A DNA stretch of 41,587 nt from Nevskia sp. (lineage in GTDB: Bacteria; Pseudomonadota; Gammaproteobacteria; Nevskiales; Nevskiaceae). Made by a program: the position numbers and the translations under genes. The notes below the pieces were generated by a model. That model made no database searches and was not told the DNA's origin. It saw only the letters and a program-made list of their open reading frames with translations. The stretch lies in assembly GCA_028291645.1 (NCBI GenBank), contig JAQGNU010000163.1, positions 1-41,587 of the forward strand, in the 5' to 3' direction. Shown here piece by piece: positions 1-7,908 of this stretch. The stretch's first letter is position 1. Each line of letters opens with the position of its first letter.

Positions 1-606
1 GGTCGAGCCGATCGCTTTTGCCTTTTTCGAGGTGATCGCCACCACCACCCGCAACGGCCAGGCGCCGGCGTCGAGCAGCGGCTGCGCCAGCGAATCGCTG
101 CCGTCGGCGCGCGTACCGCAAGCCCATTCGACGTAGCCGCCGAAAATCGAACGCGCGGCCGAGCCCGAGCAGCGGCGCGCAAGGATCGATTGCTCGGCCA
201 GCGACAGATTCAGCCCGAGCGCAGCATTGCCGGCGACAATCAGCGCCGCGAAGCCGGATGCTGACGACGCCAGCCCGGCGGCGGTCGGGTAATTGTTGCT
301 GCTGTCGTCGACGGCGCGATGCTCGATGCCGGCACGCGCGCGCAGCAGGTCCAGGCACTGGCCGACGCGGTGCGCTTGCGCATCGTCGCGACGGCCGTCG
401 AGCAGAAAGGCGTCGGCGCGCAACGCGGGATCGAACTGCACCGCGGTACGCGTCCACAGCCCATCGAGCGTGATCGACAGCGAGCCGACCACCGGCAGAT
501 TCAGCGCTGCATCGCGCTTGCCCCAGTATTTGATCAGCGCGATGTTGGGCTGCGCCTGCGCGACGGCACGGCGCCTGCGCTCGGGATCGGGTCGGGCGGC
601 GGTCAT
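1..606 (-). CDS. mvaD: Diphosphomevalonate decarboxylase (mevalonate pathway), C-terminus beyond window
   Basis: GHMP-kinase-fold enzyme that converts mevalonate 5-diphosphate to isopentenyl diphosphate with ATP. The frame is open from an ATG at 606 to the window edge, giving 202 N-terminal residues of an expected 320-400. Seen in the sequence: the family signature NIALIKYWGKRD at residues 21-32, the Ser/Gly-rich ATP loop NNYPTAAGLASSASG in the middle of the fragment, and SGSAARSIFGGYVEW near its end. The last contains the Ser and Arg expected at the substrate site. The gene diverges from hpnI and lies beside hopanoid genes, so it probably supplies C5 units for hopanoids. Related bacterial decarboxylases acting on phosphomevalonate look similar, so exact substrate choice is inferred. 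The start is chosen because no better in-frame ATG lies upstream. Confidence 0.9.
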   Translation of the reverse strand, partial: MTAARPDPERRRRAVAQAQPNIALIKYWGKRDAALNLPVVGSLSITLDGLWTRTAVQFDPALRADAFLLDGRRDDAQAHRVGQCLDLLRARAGIEHRAVDDSSNNYPTAAGLASSASGFAALIVAGNAALGLNLSLAEQSILARRCSGSAARSIFGGYVEWACGTRADGSDSLAQPLLDAGAWPLRVVVAITSKKAKAIGST

Positions 607-912
607 CGGATCATTGCAGCAGAAATGGCGACGCGGGCGGACCCGGCGGACGACGACGCGGCATAGGCCCGACGCCGGTAGAGCGGAGACTTCATCGCAC
701 TATTTTACTTGAACTCGTCCGCAGGCGATGCGGCCGCTAGGGACGCACCGCAAAGCGGGCTGTTCTCGCCCAAGCTGCGGCCGCAATCACCTAACGAGAT
801 CTAACGAGAAAATACCTTGCGAAACGTTAAGCTGCATGAAAGCTGGCCTCGACAGAATTTCCGTCGCGCACCCCCATTGAAAATCGCGACACTAACTAAA
901 CAACAAACGGCC
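607..912. other. Divergent intergenic region between mvaD and hpnI
   Basis: About 306 bases separate the two divergent starts. I see no convincing coding frame; the short overlapping frames here have no family features. The region is less GC-rich around 695-715 and 795-905, which is where promoters for both directions would be expected. No promoter pair is clear enough to place. Confidence 0.5.
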
Positions 913-2103
913 ATGAGCATCGCATCCGTCCTGGTTTACACGGGTTGGGGACTGTTGGCAGCCGCCGCCGCGTATGTCTTGCTGGCACTGCTGGCGCGAT
1001 GGATCTGGGCACGGCAGGAACGCATTCCGGTCGATGCATCCATGCCGGCCGCGGTCAGCGTGCTGAAGCCGCTCTGCGGACCCGAGCCGCGGCTCTATGA
1101 AAACCTGCGCAGCTTCTGCCTGCAAGCCCATCCGAGCTTCCAACTGGTATTCGGCACCCACTCCGCCGCCGATCCGGCACTGGACGTGGTGCGGCGCCTG
1201 CAGGCCGAGTTTCCGCAGCTCGACATCGCGGTGGTGTCCGACGCGCGCGTGCATGGCCGCAATCTCAAGGTCAGCAATCTGCTGAACCTACTGCCGCAGG
1301 CACGGCACGAATGGCTGGTGATCGCCGACAGCGATATCTCGGTCGATCCGCACTACCTCGCACGCGTCACCGCACCCCTGCAGCGCGCCGATGTCGGCCT
1401 CGTCACCTGCCTTTATCGCGGCCATGCGCTGGGTGGGCCGTGGGCTCGGCTCGGCAAGCAGTTCATCGACGACTGGTTCGCACCGGCCGTGTTGGTGACG
1501 CGGCTGTTCGGCTCGAACAACTTCGGCTTCGGCGCCACGCTGGCGCTGCGCCGCGACGCGCTCGAAGCGATCGGCGGCCTCGAAGCGCTGACACCGCATC
1601 TGGCCGACGATCACGCACTCGGCGCGCTGACACGGGCGCGCGGACTGCGCACGGTGCTGTCACCGGGCGTGGTCGCCACCGACGTTACCGAACGCCGCCT
1701 CGACGAGCTGATCGCACATGAACTGCGCTGGCTGCGCACCATCCGCATGATCCAGCCGCTCGGCTACGGTTTCAGCTTCGTCACCTTCACCGTGCCGGTA
1801 GCGATGGCAGGCTGGCTGTTGACGGGCGCCGGCACGCTGGCGACGCTGCTGCTGATCGCAGCGCTGTGTGCGCGCTTGCTGCTGCACTACCAATCGATCG
1901 AGCCGCGTTATTCCTTGCGCGATCTGCCGAGTTTCTGCGCCGATCTTGCGTTGTTCGGTCTGCGCGATACGCTATCGCTCGGTTTCTGGGCGGCGGCATT
2001 TTTTGGTCAGCGCGTCAGCTGGCGCGGACAGCAGCTGGCACTGACAACGCCGCCCCGCGAAACCTCAACTCTGGTCACTGATTCCTACGAGGCTTGTAAA
2101 TGA
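913..2103 (+). CDS. hpnI: Hopanoid biosynthesis glycosyltransferase HpnI
   Basis: Membrane-anchored family 2 glycosyltransferase, 396 residues. In the described pathway HpnI adds N-acetylglucosamine to bacteriohopanetetrol, the first step toward the cyclitol ether head group. Seen: an N-terminal membrane helix (about residues 8-30), the GT2 core with the metal-binding DSD at 139-141, an acceptor-side region containing LADDHALG, the ELRWLRTIR motif that follows the catalytic domain in ceramide-glucosyltransferase-like enzymes, and C-terminal hydrophobic segments. A TTG at 817 would add 32 residues of unlike composition, so the ATG at 913 is preferred although no strong ribosome site precedes it. 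The stop overlaps the hpnJ start (ATGA), indicating one operon. Confidence 0.9.
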   Translation: MSIASVLVYTGWGLLAAAAAYVLLALLARWIWARQERIPVDASMPAAVSVLKPLCGPEPRLYENLRSFCLQAHPSFQLVFGTHSAADPALDVVRRLQAEFPQLDIAVVSDARVHGRNLKVSNLLNLLPQARHEWLVIADSDISVDPHYLARVTAPLQRADVGLVTCLYRGHALGGPWARLGKQFIDDWFAPAVLVTRLFGSNNFGFGATLALRRDALEAIGGLEALTPHLADDHALGALTRARGLRTVLSPGVVATDVTERRLDELIAHELRWLRTIRMIQPLGYGFSFVTFTVPVAMAGWLLTGAGTLATLLLIAALCARLLLHYQSIEPRYSLRDLPSFCADLALFGLRDTLSLGFWAAAFFGQRVSWRGQQLALTTPPRETSTLVTDSYEACK

Positions 2104-3557
2104 CTTCCCGTTCGACGACCGAATCCGCGCTGAAAACGCTGTTCCTGCAGGCACCGTCGTTCGACGGTTTCGACGGCGGCGCCGGCTCGCGCTACCAGGC
2201 CAAGCGCGAGATCAAATCGTTCTGGTTCCCGACCTGGCTGGCGCAGCCGGCCGCGCTGGTGCCGGATTCGCGCGTGCTCGACGCACCCGCCGACGAACTG
2301 ACCGTCGAGCAGACGCGCAAGATTTGCCGCGATTACGCGCTGGTGATCATGCACACCAGCACGCCGTCGTTTCCGACCGACGCGAAGTTCGCCGAGCTGC
2401 TGAAGCAGGACAATCCGAATGTCATCATCGGCCTGGTCGGCGCCAAGACCATGGTCGATCCGGAAGGCTCGCTGAAAGCGACGACGGCGGTGGACTTCGT
2501 CTGCCGCGAAGAATTCGACTACACCTGCAAGGAAGTCGCCGAAGGCCTGCCGCTGAAAGACATCACCGGTCTTTCGTATCGCGCCGCCGACGGTCGCATC
2601 AAGCACAACCTGCCGCGCGCGATGATCGAGGACATGGACGCGCTGCCGTTCGTGGCACCGGTCTACCAGCGCGACCTGAAGATCGAAAACTACTTCATCG
2701 GTTATCTGAAGCATCCCTACGTCAGCTTCTACACCGGCCGCGGCTGCCGCTCGAAATGCACCTTCTGCCTGTGGCCGCAGACTGTCGGCGGCCATCGCTA
2801 TCGCGTGCGCTCGGCCGCGAGCGTGATCGAGGAGTGCAAGTGGATTAAACAGAACATGCCGCAGGTCAAGGAGATCATGTTCGACGACGACACCTTCACC
2901 GACAGCGCCAACATGGAGCGCGTGCACGAGATCGCGCGCGGCTTAGGCGAACTCGGCATGACCTGGTCGTGCAACGCCAAGGCCAATGTGCCGTACGAAT
3001 CGCTGAAGATCATGAAGGACAACGGCCTGCGGCTGCTGCTGGTCGGCTACGAATCCGGCGACGACCAGATTCTGCACAACATCAAGAAGGGCCTGCGCAC
3101 CGACATCGCACGGCGTTTCACCGAGGACTGCCGCAAGCTCGGCATCCTGATCCACGGCACCTTCATCCTCGGCCTGCCGGGCGAAACCCGCGCGACGATA
3201 GCGAAGACCATCGAGTTCGCCAAGGAGATCAATCCGCACACGATCCAGGTCTCGCTGGCCGCACCTTATCCCGGCACTACGCTGTACAAGCAGGCGGTCG
3301 ACAACGGCTGGCTGCAGGAGAACGACGCGGTCAACCTAGTCAACGACAAGGGAGTGCAGCTCGCCGCGATCAGCTACCCGCATCTGTCGAAGGAAGAGAT
3401 CTTCCACAGCATGGAACTGTTCTACCGGCGCTTCTACTTCCGCCCGAGCAAGATCTGGGAGATCGTGCGCGAGATGCTGGCAAGCTGGGACATGATGAAG
3501 CGGCGCCTGCGCGAAGGCGTCGAGTTCTTCCGCTTCCTGCGCGCGCACGAGGCCTGA
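2100..3557 (+). CDS. hpnJ: Hopanoid biosynthesis B12-binding/radical SAM protein HpnJ
   Basis: 485-residue radical SAM enzyme with an N-terminal cobalamin-binding-like domain. The family member studied in Burkholderia converts glucosaminyl bacteriohopanetetrol into the cyclitol ether, by ring contraction of the sugar. Seen: a Rossmann-like N-terminal third and the radical SAM cluster motif CRSKCTFC at Cys216, Cys220 and Cys223 (CxxxCxxC). Downstream, MFDDDTF and the glycine-rich stretch FILGLPGET are typical of the B12-binding radical SAM subfamily. It overlaps hpnI by four bases and is followed after 90 bases by hpnK, so the three head-group enzymes are together. Confidence 0.93.
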   Translation: MTSRSTTESALKTLFLQAPSFDGFDGGAGSRYQAKREIKSFWFPTWLAQPAALVPDSRVLDAPADELTVEQTRKICRDYALVIMHTSTPSFPTDAKFAELLKQDNPNVIIGLVGAKTMVDPEGSLKATTAVDFVCREEFDYTCKEVAEGLPLKDITGLSYRAADGRIKHNLPRAMIEDMDALPFVAPVYQRDLKIENYFIGYLKHPYVSFYTGRGCRSKCTFCLWPQTVGGHRYRVRSAASVIEECKWIKQNMPQVKEIMFDDDTFTDSANMERVHEIARGLGELGMTWSCNAKANVPYESLKIMKDNGLRLLLVGYESGDDQILHNIKKGLRTDIARRFTEDCRKLGILIHGTFILGLPGETRATIAKTIEFAKEINPHTIQVSLAAPYPGTTLYKQAVDNGWLQENDAVNLVNDKGVQLAAISYPHLSKEEIFHSMELFYRRFYFRPSKIWEIVREMLASWDMMKRRLREGVEFFRFLRAHEA

Positions 3558-3595
3558 GCGAGGCAATCGAGCGCAGCTACGCCGCGGGTTAAGAT

Positions 3596-3624
3596 TCGCG
3601 CCGGCGCATCCCGCGTCGGCGCGA
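3596..3624 (+). other. Stable hairpin in the hpnJ-hpnK spacer
   Basis: An 11-bp stem (TCGCGCCGGCG with CGTCGGCGCGA, one G-T pair) closes a 7-base loop, ending 23 bases before the hpnK ATG. There is no T-run after it, so it is not a classic terminator. It could partly separate hpnK expression from hpnJ or protect the transcript end; this is inference. Confidence 0.45.
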
Positions 3625-3647
3625 CGACTAAATTCAAGCATTTGCCA

Positions 3648-4484
3648 ATGGCGACCCGCCGACACGGCCTGATTATCACCGCCGATGACTTCGGACTGCA
3701 TCCTGCAGTCAACGAAGCCGTCGAGCGCGCGCATCGCGACGGCGTGCTGACTGCGACCAGCCTGATGGTCGGCGCAGCGGCCGCAGCCGATGCGATCGCG
3801 CGCGCGCGACGCATGCCGAACTTACGCGTCGGTCTGCATCTGGTGCTGGCCGATGGCGTGGCGACGCTGCCGCGCGCGCAGATTCCCGATCTGGTCGATG
3901 CGCAGGGTCGCTTCGGTGACGCGATGGCGCGCGACGGCGCACGCTTTTTCTTTCTGCCGCAGGTGCGGCGCCAGCTCGCCGCCGAAATACGCGCACAGTT
4001 CGCCGCGTTTGCAGCGACCGGGCTGGCGCTGGATCACGTCAACGCGCACAAGCATTTCCATCTGCATCCAACCGTGCTGTCGCTGATTCTCGAGATCGGC
4101 CGCGACTATTCCTTACGTGCGGTGCGCCTGCCGCGTGAAACCGGTGCGGCCTGGTGGCTGCAGCCCTGGCTGGCCTTGATGCGGCTGCGGCTGCAGCGCG
4201 CCGGCATCGCCTGCAACGATCAGGTCTTCGGCATTGCGCACAGCGGCGCGATGGACGAAGCCGCGCTGCTGGCTGCGCTGGCGCATTTGCCGGCTGGCGT
4301 CACCGAAATCTATCTGCATCCGGCGACGCAGGCGGGTGCCGCGATCGCACCGACGATGCAGAGTTATCGCCACGATGCCGAACTCGCCGCGCTGCTCAGC
4401 CCTCGCGTGCGCCGCGTGCTCGACGCCAGCCGCGTGCCGCGTGGCGGCTACTGCGACTTGTTCGCGCCGGTCGCCGCCCGATGA
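3648..4484 (+). CDS. hpnK: Hopanoid biosynthesis deacetylase HpnK (YdjC family)
   Basis: 278-residue carbohydrate deacetylase of the YdjC/ChbG type. HpnK removes the acetyl group from N-acetylglucosaminyl bacteriohopanetetrol, between the HpnI and HpnJ steps. Seen: the metal/catalytic motif ADDFG (Asp13-Asp14) near the N-terminus and the His-rich motif NAHKHFHLHP (His134, His136, His138, His140), both diagnostic of the family, then a C-terminal IYLHPATQ. The ATG at 3648 is preferred over a TTG two codons upstream. The stop overlaps the hpnL start (ATGA). Confidence 0.9.
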   Translation: MATRRHGLIITADDFGLHPAVNEAVERAHRDGVLTATSLMVGAAAAADAIARARRMPNLRVGLHLVLADGVATLPRAQIPDLVDAQGRFGDAMARDGARFFFLPQVRRQLAAEIRAQFAAFAATGLALDHVNAHKHFHLHPTVLSLILEIGRDYSLRAVRLPRETGAAWWLQPWLALMRLRLQRAGIACNDQVFGIAHSGAMDEAALLAALAHLPAGVTEIYLHPATQAGAAIAPTMQSYRHDAELAALLSPRVRRVLDASRVPRGGYCDLFAPVAAR

Positions 4485-5509
4485 AGATCGCCACCTACCT
4501 GCTCGGCTTCATCGGGCTCGCCGTCGCCGTCGTGCTGGTGCTGCATCACGGCTGGAGTGCGGTCGCGGTGGTGCTGGCGCAAGGCGGCTGGGGCCTGTTC
4601 TGGCTGGTGCCGTTTCATGCGCTGCCGCTGATTCTCGACACCTTCGGCTGGCGCATGCTGCTGGCGCCGAGCGATCCTGCGGGCCGCGCGCCGACGCCGT
4701 ATCTGTTCTGGGTGGCGACGATTCGCGAAGCCGCCAATCGCCTGCTGCCGGTGGCGAATATCGGCGGCGAAGTGATCGGCATCCGGCTGGTGATCCTGCG
4801 CGGCATCGACGGCGCTACCGTCACCGCCAGCGTCATCATCGAAGTGCTGCTGACGCTGCTCAATCAATATGTCTTCACCGCCTTCGGTCTGGTGCTGCTG
4901 ATTCTGCTGACGCATGCCACACATCTGACCAGCACGATCCTGATCGGCCTCGCACTGAGTCTACCGATTCCGCTGGGCCTGCTGGCGGCGCTGCGCTACG
5001 GCTCGGTGTTTGCGCGCATGGAAAGACTGGTCGAGCGTCTGCTCGGCAGCGCCAATGTCGCTTCGCTGCTCGGCGGTGCAAATCTCGACGAGGCGATCCG
5101 CGCTGTGCTGGCGCATCGCGGCCGCTTGATCGGCTGCATGGCCTGGCAGCTCGCCTGCTACGTGCTCGGCGCATTCGAATGCTGGCTGGCACTGCGCCTA
5201 CTCGGTCACGAAATCACACCTTGGGCCGCAATCACGCTGGAGGCGATGACGCAGGCGGTGCGTCATTTCATCTTCTTCGTACCCGCCGGACTCGGTGTGC
5301 AGGAAGGCGGCCTGATCGTGTTCGGTCAGCTGATCGGCCTGCCGACCGATGTCGCGGTGGCGCTATCGCTGACCAAGCGCGCACGCGAAGTCGCGTTCGG
5401 GCTGCCGGCGCTGATCAGCTGGCAATGGCTCGAAGGCACGCGGCTGCGGCGGCTGTGGTCGCGCCCGAAGCACACGCCCGAAGCGCCGACCTCTGGTAGA
5501 TTGGGGTGA
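4481..5509 (+). CDS. hpnL: HpnL-type integral membrane protein (lysylphosphatidylglycerol synthase TM-like fold)
   Basis: 342-residue polytopic membrane protein of the UPF0104/LPG-synthase-TM family, found with hopanoid genes as HpnL. Its biochemical role is not established; a flippase or lipid-handling role is a common guess. Seen: about eight hydrophobic segments, the conserved RLLPVANIGGEVIG near residue 85-100 and VPAGLGVQEGG near 270, both characteristic of this family. Translation is coupled to hpnK by a 4-base overlap. The last codons (after about residue 338) and the stop are supplied by the left arm of the inverted-repeat element at 5496, so the native C-terminus may have been changed. 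Confidence 0.88.
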   Translation: MKIATYLLGFIGLAVAVVLVLHHGWSAVAVVLAQGGWGLFWLVPFHALPLILDTFGWRMLLAPSDPAGRAPTPYLFWVATIREAANRLLPVANIGGEVIGIRLVILRGIDGATVTASVIIEVLLTLLNQYVFTAFGLVLLILLTHATHLTSTILIGLALSLPIPLGLLAALRYGSVFARMERLVERLLGSANVASLLGGANLDEAIRAVLAHRGRLIGCMAWQLACYVLGAFECWLALRLLGHEITPWAAITLEAMTQAVRHFIFFVPAGLGVQEGGLIVFGQLIGLPTDVAVALSLTKRAREVAFGLPALISWQWLEGTRLRRLWSRPKHTPEAPTSGRLG

Positions 5510-5643
5510 GCCCGCGAACCCCAACACCTGCAGCAATCAATCCGCAGAGTAGTCCGTCGATCGAGCCACGTTGTCTGCGTCGATCGGGCCTTCTGGGAAA
5601 CTTGTCGAATGATGTTGGGGTTCGCAAGCTCACCCCAGCCTAC
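5496..5643. repeat. 148-bp element with 32-bp terminal inverted repeats (REP/MITE-like)
   Basis: The left arm 5496-5527 and right arm 5612-5643 are inverted copies, matching at 27 of 32 positions. Each arm is itself an imperfect hairpin: TTGGGGT and ACCCCAA in the left arm, and its counterpart in the right. The interior holds two similar stretches around CGTCGATCGRGCC, near 5553 and 5579. No open frame of note lies inside. Arms of the type GGGGTGAGC-GAACCCCAA are, to my knowledge, widespread bacterial repeats, usually multicopy. It overlaps the hpnL stop and ends 13 bases before the stop of the PLD-like gene. It may act as a bidirectional transcription end. Confidence 0.8.
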
Positions 5644-5656
5644 CGACTGACATGCA

Positions 5657-6850
5657 TCACGGCTCGTAAAAGATTGCATCAAGCATCGCAGCCCGTCCGT
5701 CCCACACCGCAGCGGCATCTGCGCCCTGAGGCCGCGGTTGATTCCACCAAACAGAGTCAATGATTCGGGCAATGATCTCCTCCCAATACCTTTGGTAGCT
5801 CATGTCCGTCTGTTTGATTCCGAAGTCATCACAGAGCCGAGCCCGATTGGCGGAGTCAAAGCATACGAAGTAGTCAGGCCGCTTCAGTGCTAAGAGCCGA
5901 CTTGCAACTCCAATCCCGTGTCGCCCTCTTGGAAATGCTCTTATGAACTCATTAACGTAAGCCACGTAATGCTCCTCCACTACCGGGCCATCCAGCGGTA
6001 TTTGGTCCAAGGCTGCGGACAGGTGGGGATTATTGTCATTGACGGCTTGATGGAAGTAGCCCGCCCCCCGCATGCTCCCAAACCAAGCCCAATGCTGGTT
6101 GTAGTCGTTGGGCAAACCCGCAATGGTTTTTCGGAGTCCCGTATCCATGAGATGGAAATGGGTGTTCTGTCTGAATGATGCTTGGATATCCGCGAGCAAT
6201 TCAGACCTTGCCTGAAACCCGTGATGTCGGTCTGACTGCACGGCTCGTAGGAATTCAGGCCAGGTCATTAGCATGACCTTTGTATCTAGCGCGGACTTTC
6301 TGTGCTTCGTTTTTCCATACTGACCCGATAGCCCTCGTAATGCGCGCTGCCTACTAGCCCAAAAAATCTTATACCTTGTAAGCGTTGACGCTTGCATGAC
6401 GCCAGCGTCGCTCCAATACTTTTCGATGTGGGTTAGCAGTTGATTTTTTACCAGACTGCTTGTGTCATCGGTGCTAGACAACAGAATCATAATTTCCGAA
6501 TTGCGCGCAAGTGCCCCTACCGTAAGGTTTGCGCTACCCACAAGAATCTCCCATTTTTGCGCATTCCAGAATGCGTAAACCTTCGGATGAAATACACCTT
6601 GGGGCTGCATCACGAATCTTACGGTGTCTGAATTCGCGAATTCTTCGAGCACATCAGGATGCGTTTGATAGAAGTGTGTACCTATAACGGCCTTGGTAAT
6701 CTTGTGCTTGTTCCGAGTCAGCTCTCGGAACACTTCGGTGTCGGCGGATGCCCACGCCACGGCGAATGCAATGTTCGGATAGTCCTTCAGAAGGCGCAGT
6801 AGAGTGCGCACCAACTCGGAGTTAGAAGCGATCAGTTTCATACGCGACAT
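5657..6850 (-). CDS. PLD-superfamily nuclease-like protein, probably acquired
   Basis: 397 residues. Seen: an N-terminal phospholipase-D-like domain (about 1-150) with one HKD-type motif, His88-x-Lys90 followed by GSANLT at 105-110, the pattern of PLD nucleases used as dimers. The Asp usually found five residues after the Lys is absent and the spacing to GSxN is three residues longer. The C-terminal half (about 180-397), with VASRLLALKRPDYFVCFDS, is unrecognised in detail; I associate similar pairings with restriction or defence proteins, but this is memory and not proof. Base composition differs from neighbours: 31 G+C in 6241-6300 against 42 in 7021-7080. It starts 14 bases after the hpnA stop. 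A second in-frame ATG lies at 6841. Confidence 0.7.
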   Translation of the reverse strand: MSRMKLIASNSELVRTLLRLLKDYPNIAFAVAWASADTEVFRELTRNKHKITKAVIGTHFYQTHPDVLEEFANSDTVRFVMQPQGVFHPKVYAFWNAQKWEILVGSANLTVGALARNSEIMILLSSTDDTSSLVKNQLLTHIEKYWSDAGVMQASTLTRYKIFWASRQRALRGLSGQYGKTKHRKSALDTKVMLMTWPEFLRAVQSDRHHGFQARSELLADIQASFRQNTHFHLMDTGLRKTIAGLPNDYNQHWAWFGSMRGAGYFHQAVNDNNPHLSAALDQIPLDGPVVEEHYVAYVNEFIRAFPRGRHGIGVASRLLALKRPDYFVCFDSANRARLCDDFGIKQTDMSYQRYWEEIIARIIDSVWWNQPRPQGADAAAVWDGRAAMLDAIFYEP

Positions 6851-6864
6851 CCAGAGGCGGCGCC

Positions 6865-7863
6865 TCAGCTCAGATAGCCGTTGTCGCGAAACCAGCGCAC
6901 CGCATCTTCAAGCGCGGCGCGCGGCGCGCGCGGCGCGTAGCCGAGTTCACGCCGTGCTTTCTCGCAAGAGAAGAACATGCGCTTCTTCGACATGCGGATC
7001 TCTTCGACGGTCGCGATCGGCGTGATGCCGGTGAGGCGCGCCAGTGCTTCCGCGACATAGGCCACCGGCATCACCACCGCATGCGGCAGCTGCACGCGCG
7101 GCGGCTTGCGGCCGACGATGTCGGCGATGAGGCCCAGGATTTCGCGCAGGGACAGATCGGTGCCACCGAGCACGTAGCGCTGACCGCGCTGGCCTTTCTG
7201 ATATGCCAGCCAATGACCTTCGGCGACATCATCGACATGCGCGATGTTGAGCCCGGTATCGACATACGCCGGCATCTTGCCGGCGGCGGCGTCGCGCACG
7301 ATGCGGCCGGTCGGCGTCGGCTTCACATCGCGCGGACCGATCGGCGTCGACGGGTTGACGATGACGACGTCGTAACCGTCGTCGGCGAATTGCTGCGCGA
7401 CTTCCTCGGCCAGGAATTTGGAGCGCTTGTAGTGACCGATCATGTCGTTGACGGTCACCGGCGTGCGCTCGTCGCCGGGCCTGCCGTCTTTCGGAATGCC
7501 GAGTGTCGCAACGCTGCTGGTGTAGACCACGCGCGCCACGCCGGCGGCCTGCGCGGCCGCGAGGATCAGGCGCGTGCCGTCGACGTTGTTGCGATAGATC
7601 TCTTCCGGCTGCGGCACCCACAGGCGGTAATCGGCGGCGACGTGGAACAGCGCGCAGCAGCCCGCCGCCGCGGCTTCCAGCGACTTGGCGTCGGTCAGAT
7701 CGCCTTCGAATACTTCGACTTCGAGACCGGCCAGATTGCGCCGATCGGAACCGCGCCGCACCAGCACGCGGACGACGAAATCCGCCGCCAGCAAGCGGCG
7801 TGCGACAGCGGAACCGACGAAGCCGGTGGCGCCGCTGACGAGTGCGCGCTTGACCGCGCTCAT
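6865..7863 (-). CDS. hpnA: Hopanoid-associated sugar epimerase HpnA (NAD-dependent SDR)
   Basis: 332-residue extended short-chain dehydrogenase. HpnA accompanies hopanoid genes and is annotated as a nucleotide-sugar epimerase/dehydratase, but its substrate is not settled. Seen: the NAD-binding GATGFVG at residues 11-17, VYTSSVATLG with the catalytic-type Ser at 116-117, and YKRSK at 145-149 giving the YxxxK pair. The ATG at 7863 is preferred over an upstream TTG because AGGGA lies at a suitable distance before it. It follows hpnG by 45 bases on the same strand. Confidence 0.9.
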   Translation of the reverse strand: MSAVKRALVSGATGFVGSAVARRLLAADFVVRVLVRRGSDRRNLAGLEVEVFEGDLTDAKSLEAAAAGCCALFHVAADYRLWVPQPEEIYRNNVDGTRLILAAAQAAGVARVVYTSSVATLGIPKDGRPGDERTPVTVNDMIGHYKRSKFLAEEVAQQFADDGYDVVIVNPSTPIGPRDVKPTPTGRIVRDAAAGKMPAYVDTGLNIAHVDDVAEGHWLAYQKGQRGQRYVLGGTDLSLREILGLIADIVGRKPPRVQLPHAVVMPVAYVAEALARLTGITPIATVEEIRMSKKRMFFSCEKARRELGYAPRAPRAALEDAVRWFRDNGYLS

Positions 7864-7908
7864 CGCCGCGGATCCCTGCAAATATTGAGGTTCAGGCGCT
7901 GCACCGGA

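Noticed and set aside
817-912. TTG-started extension of HpnI
   Set aside because: The 32 extra residues are not membrane-like and precede the natural hydrophobic anchor; the ATG at 913 fits better.
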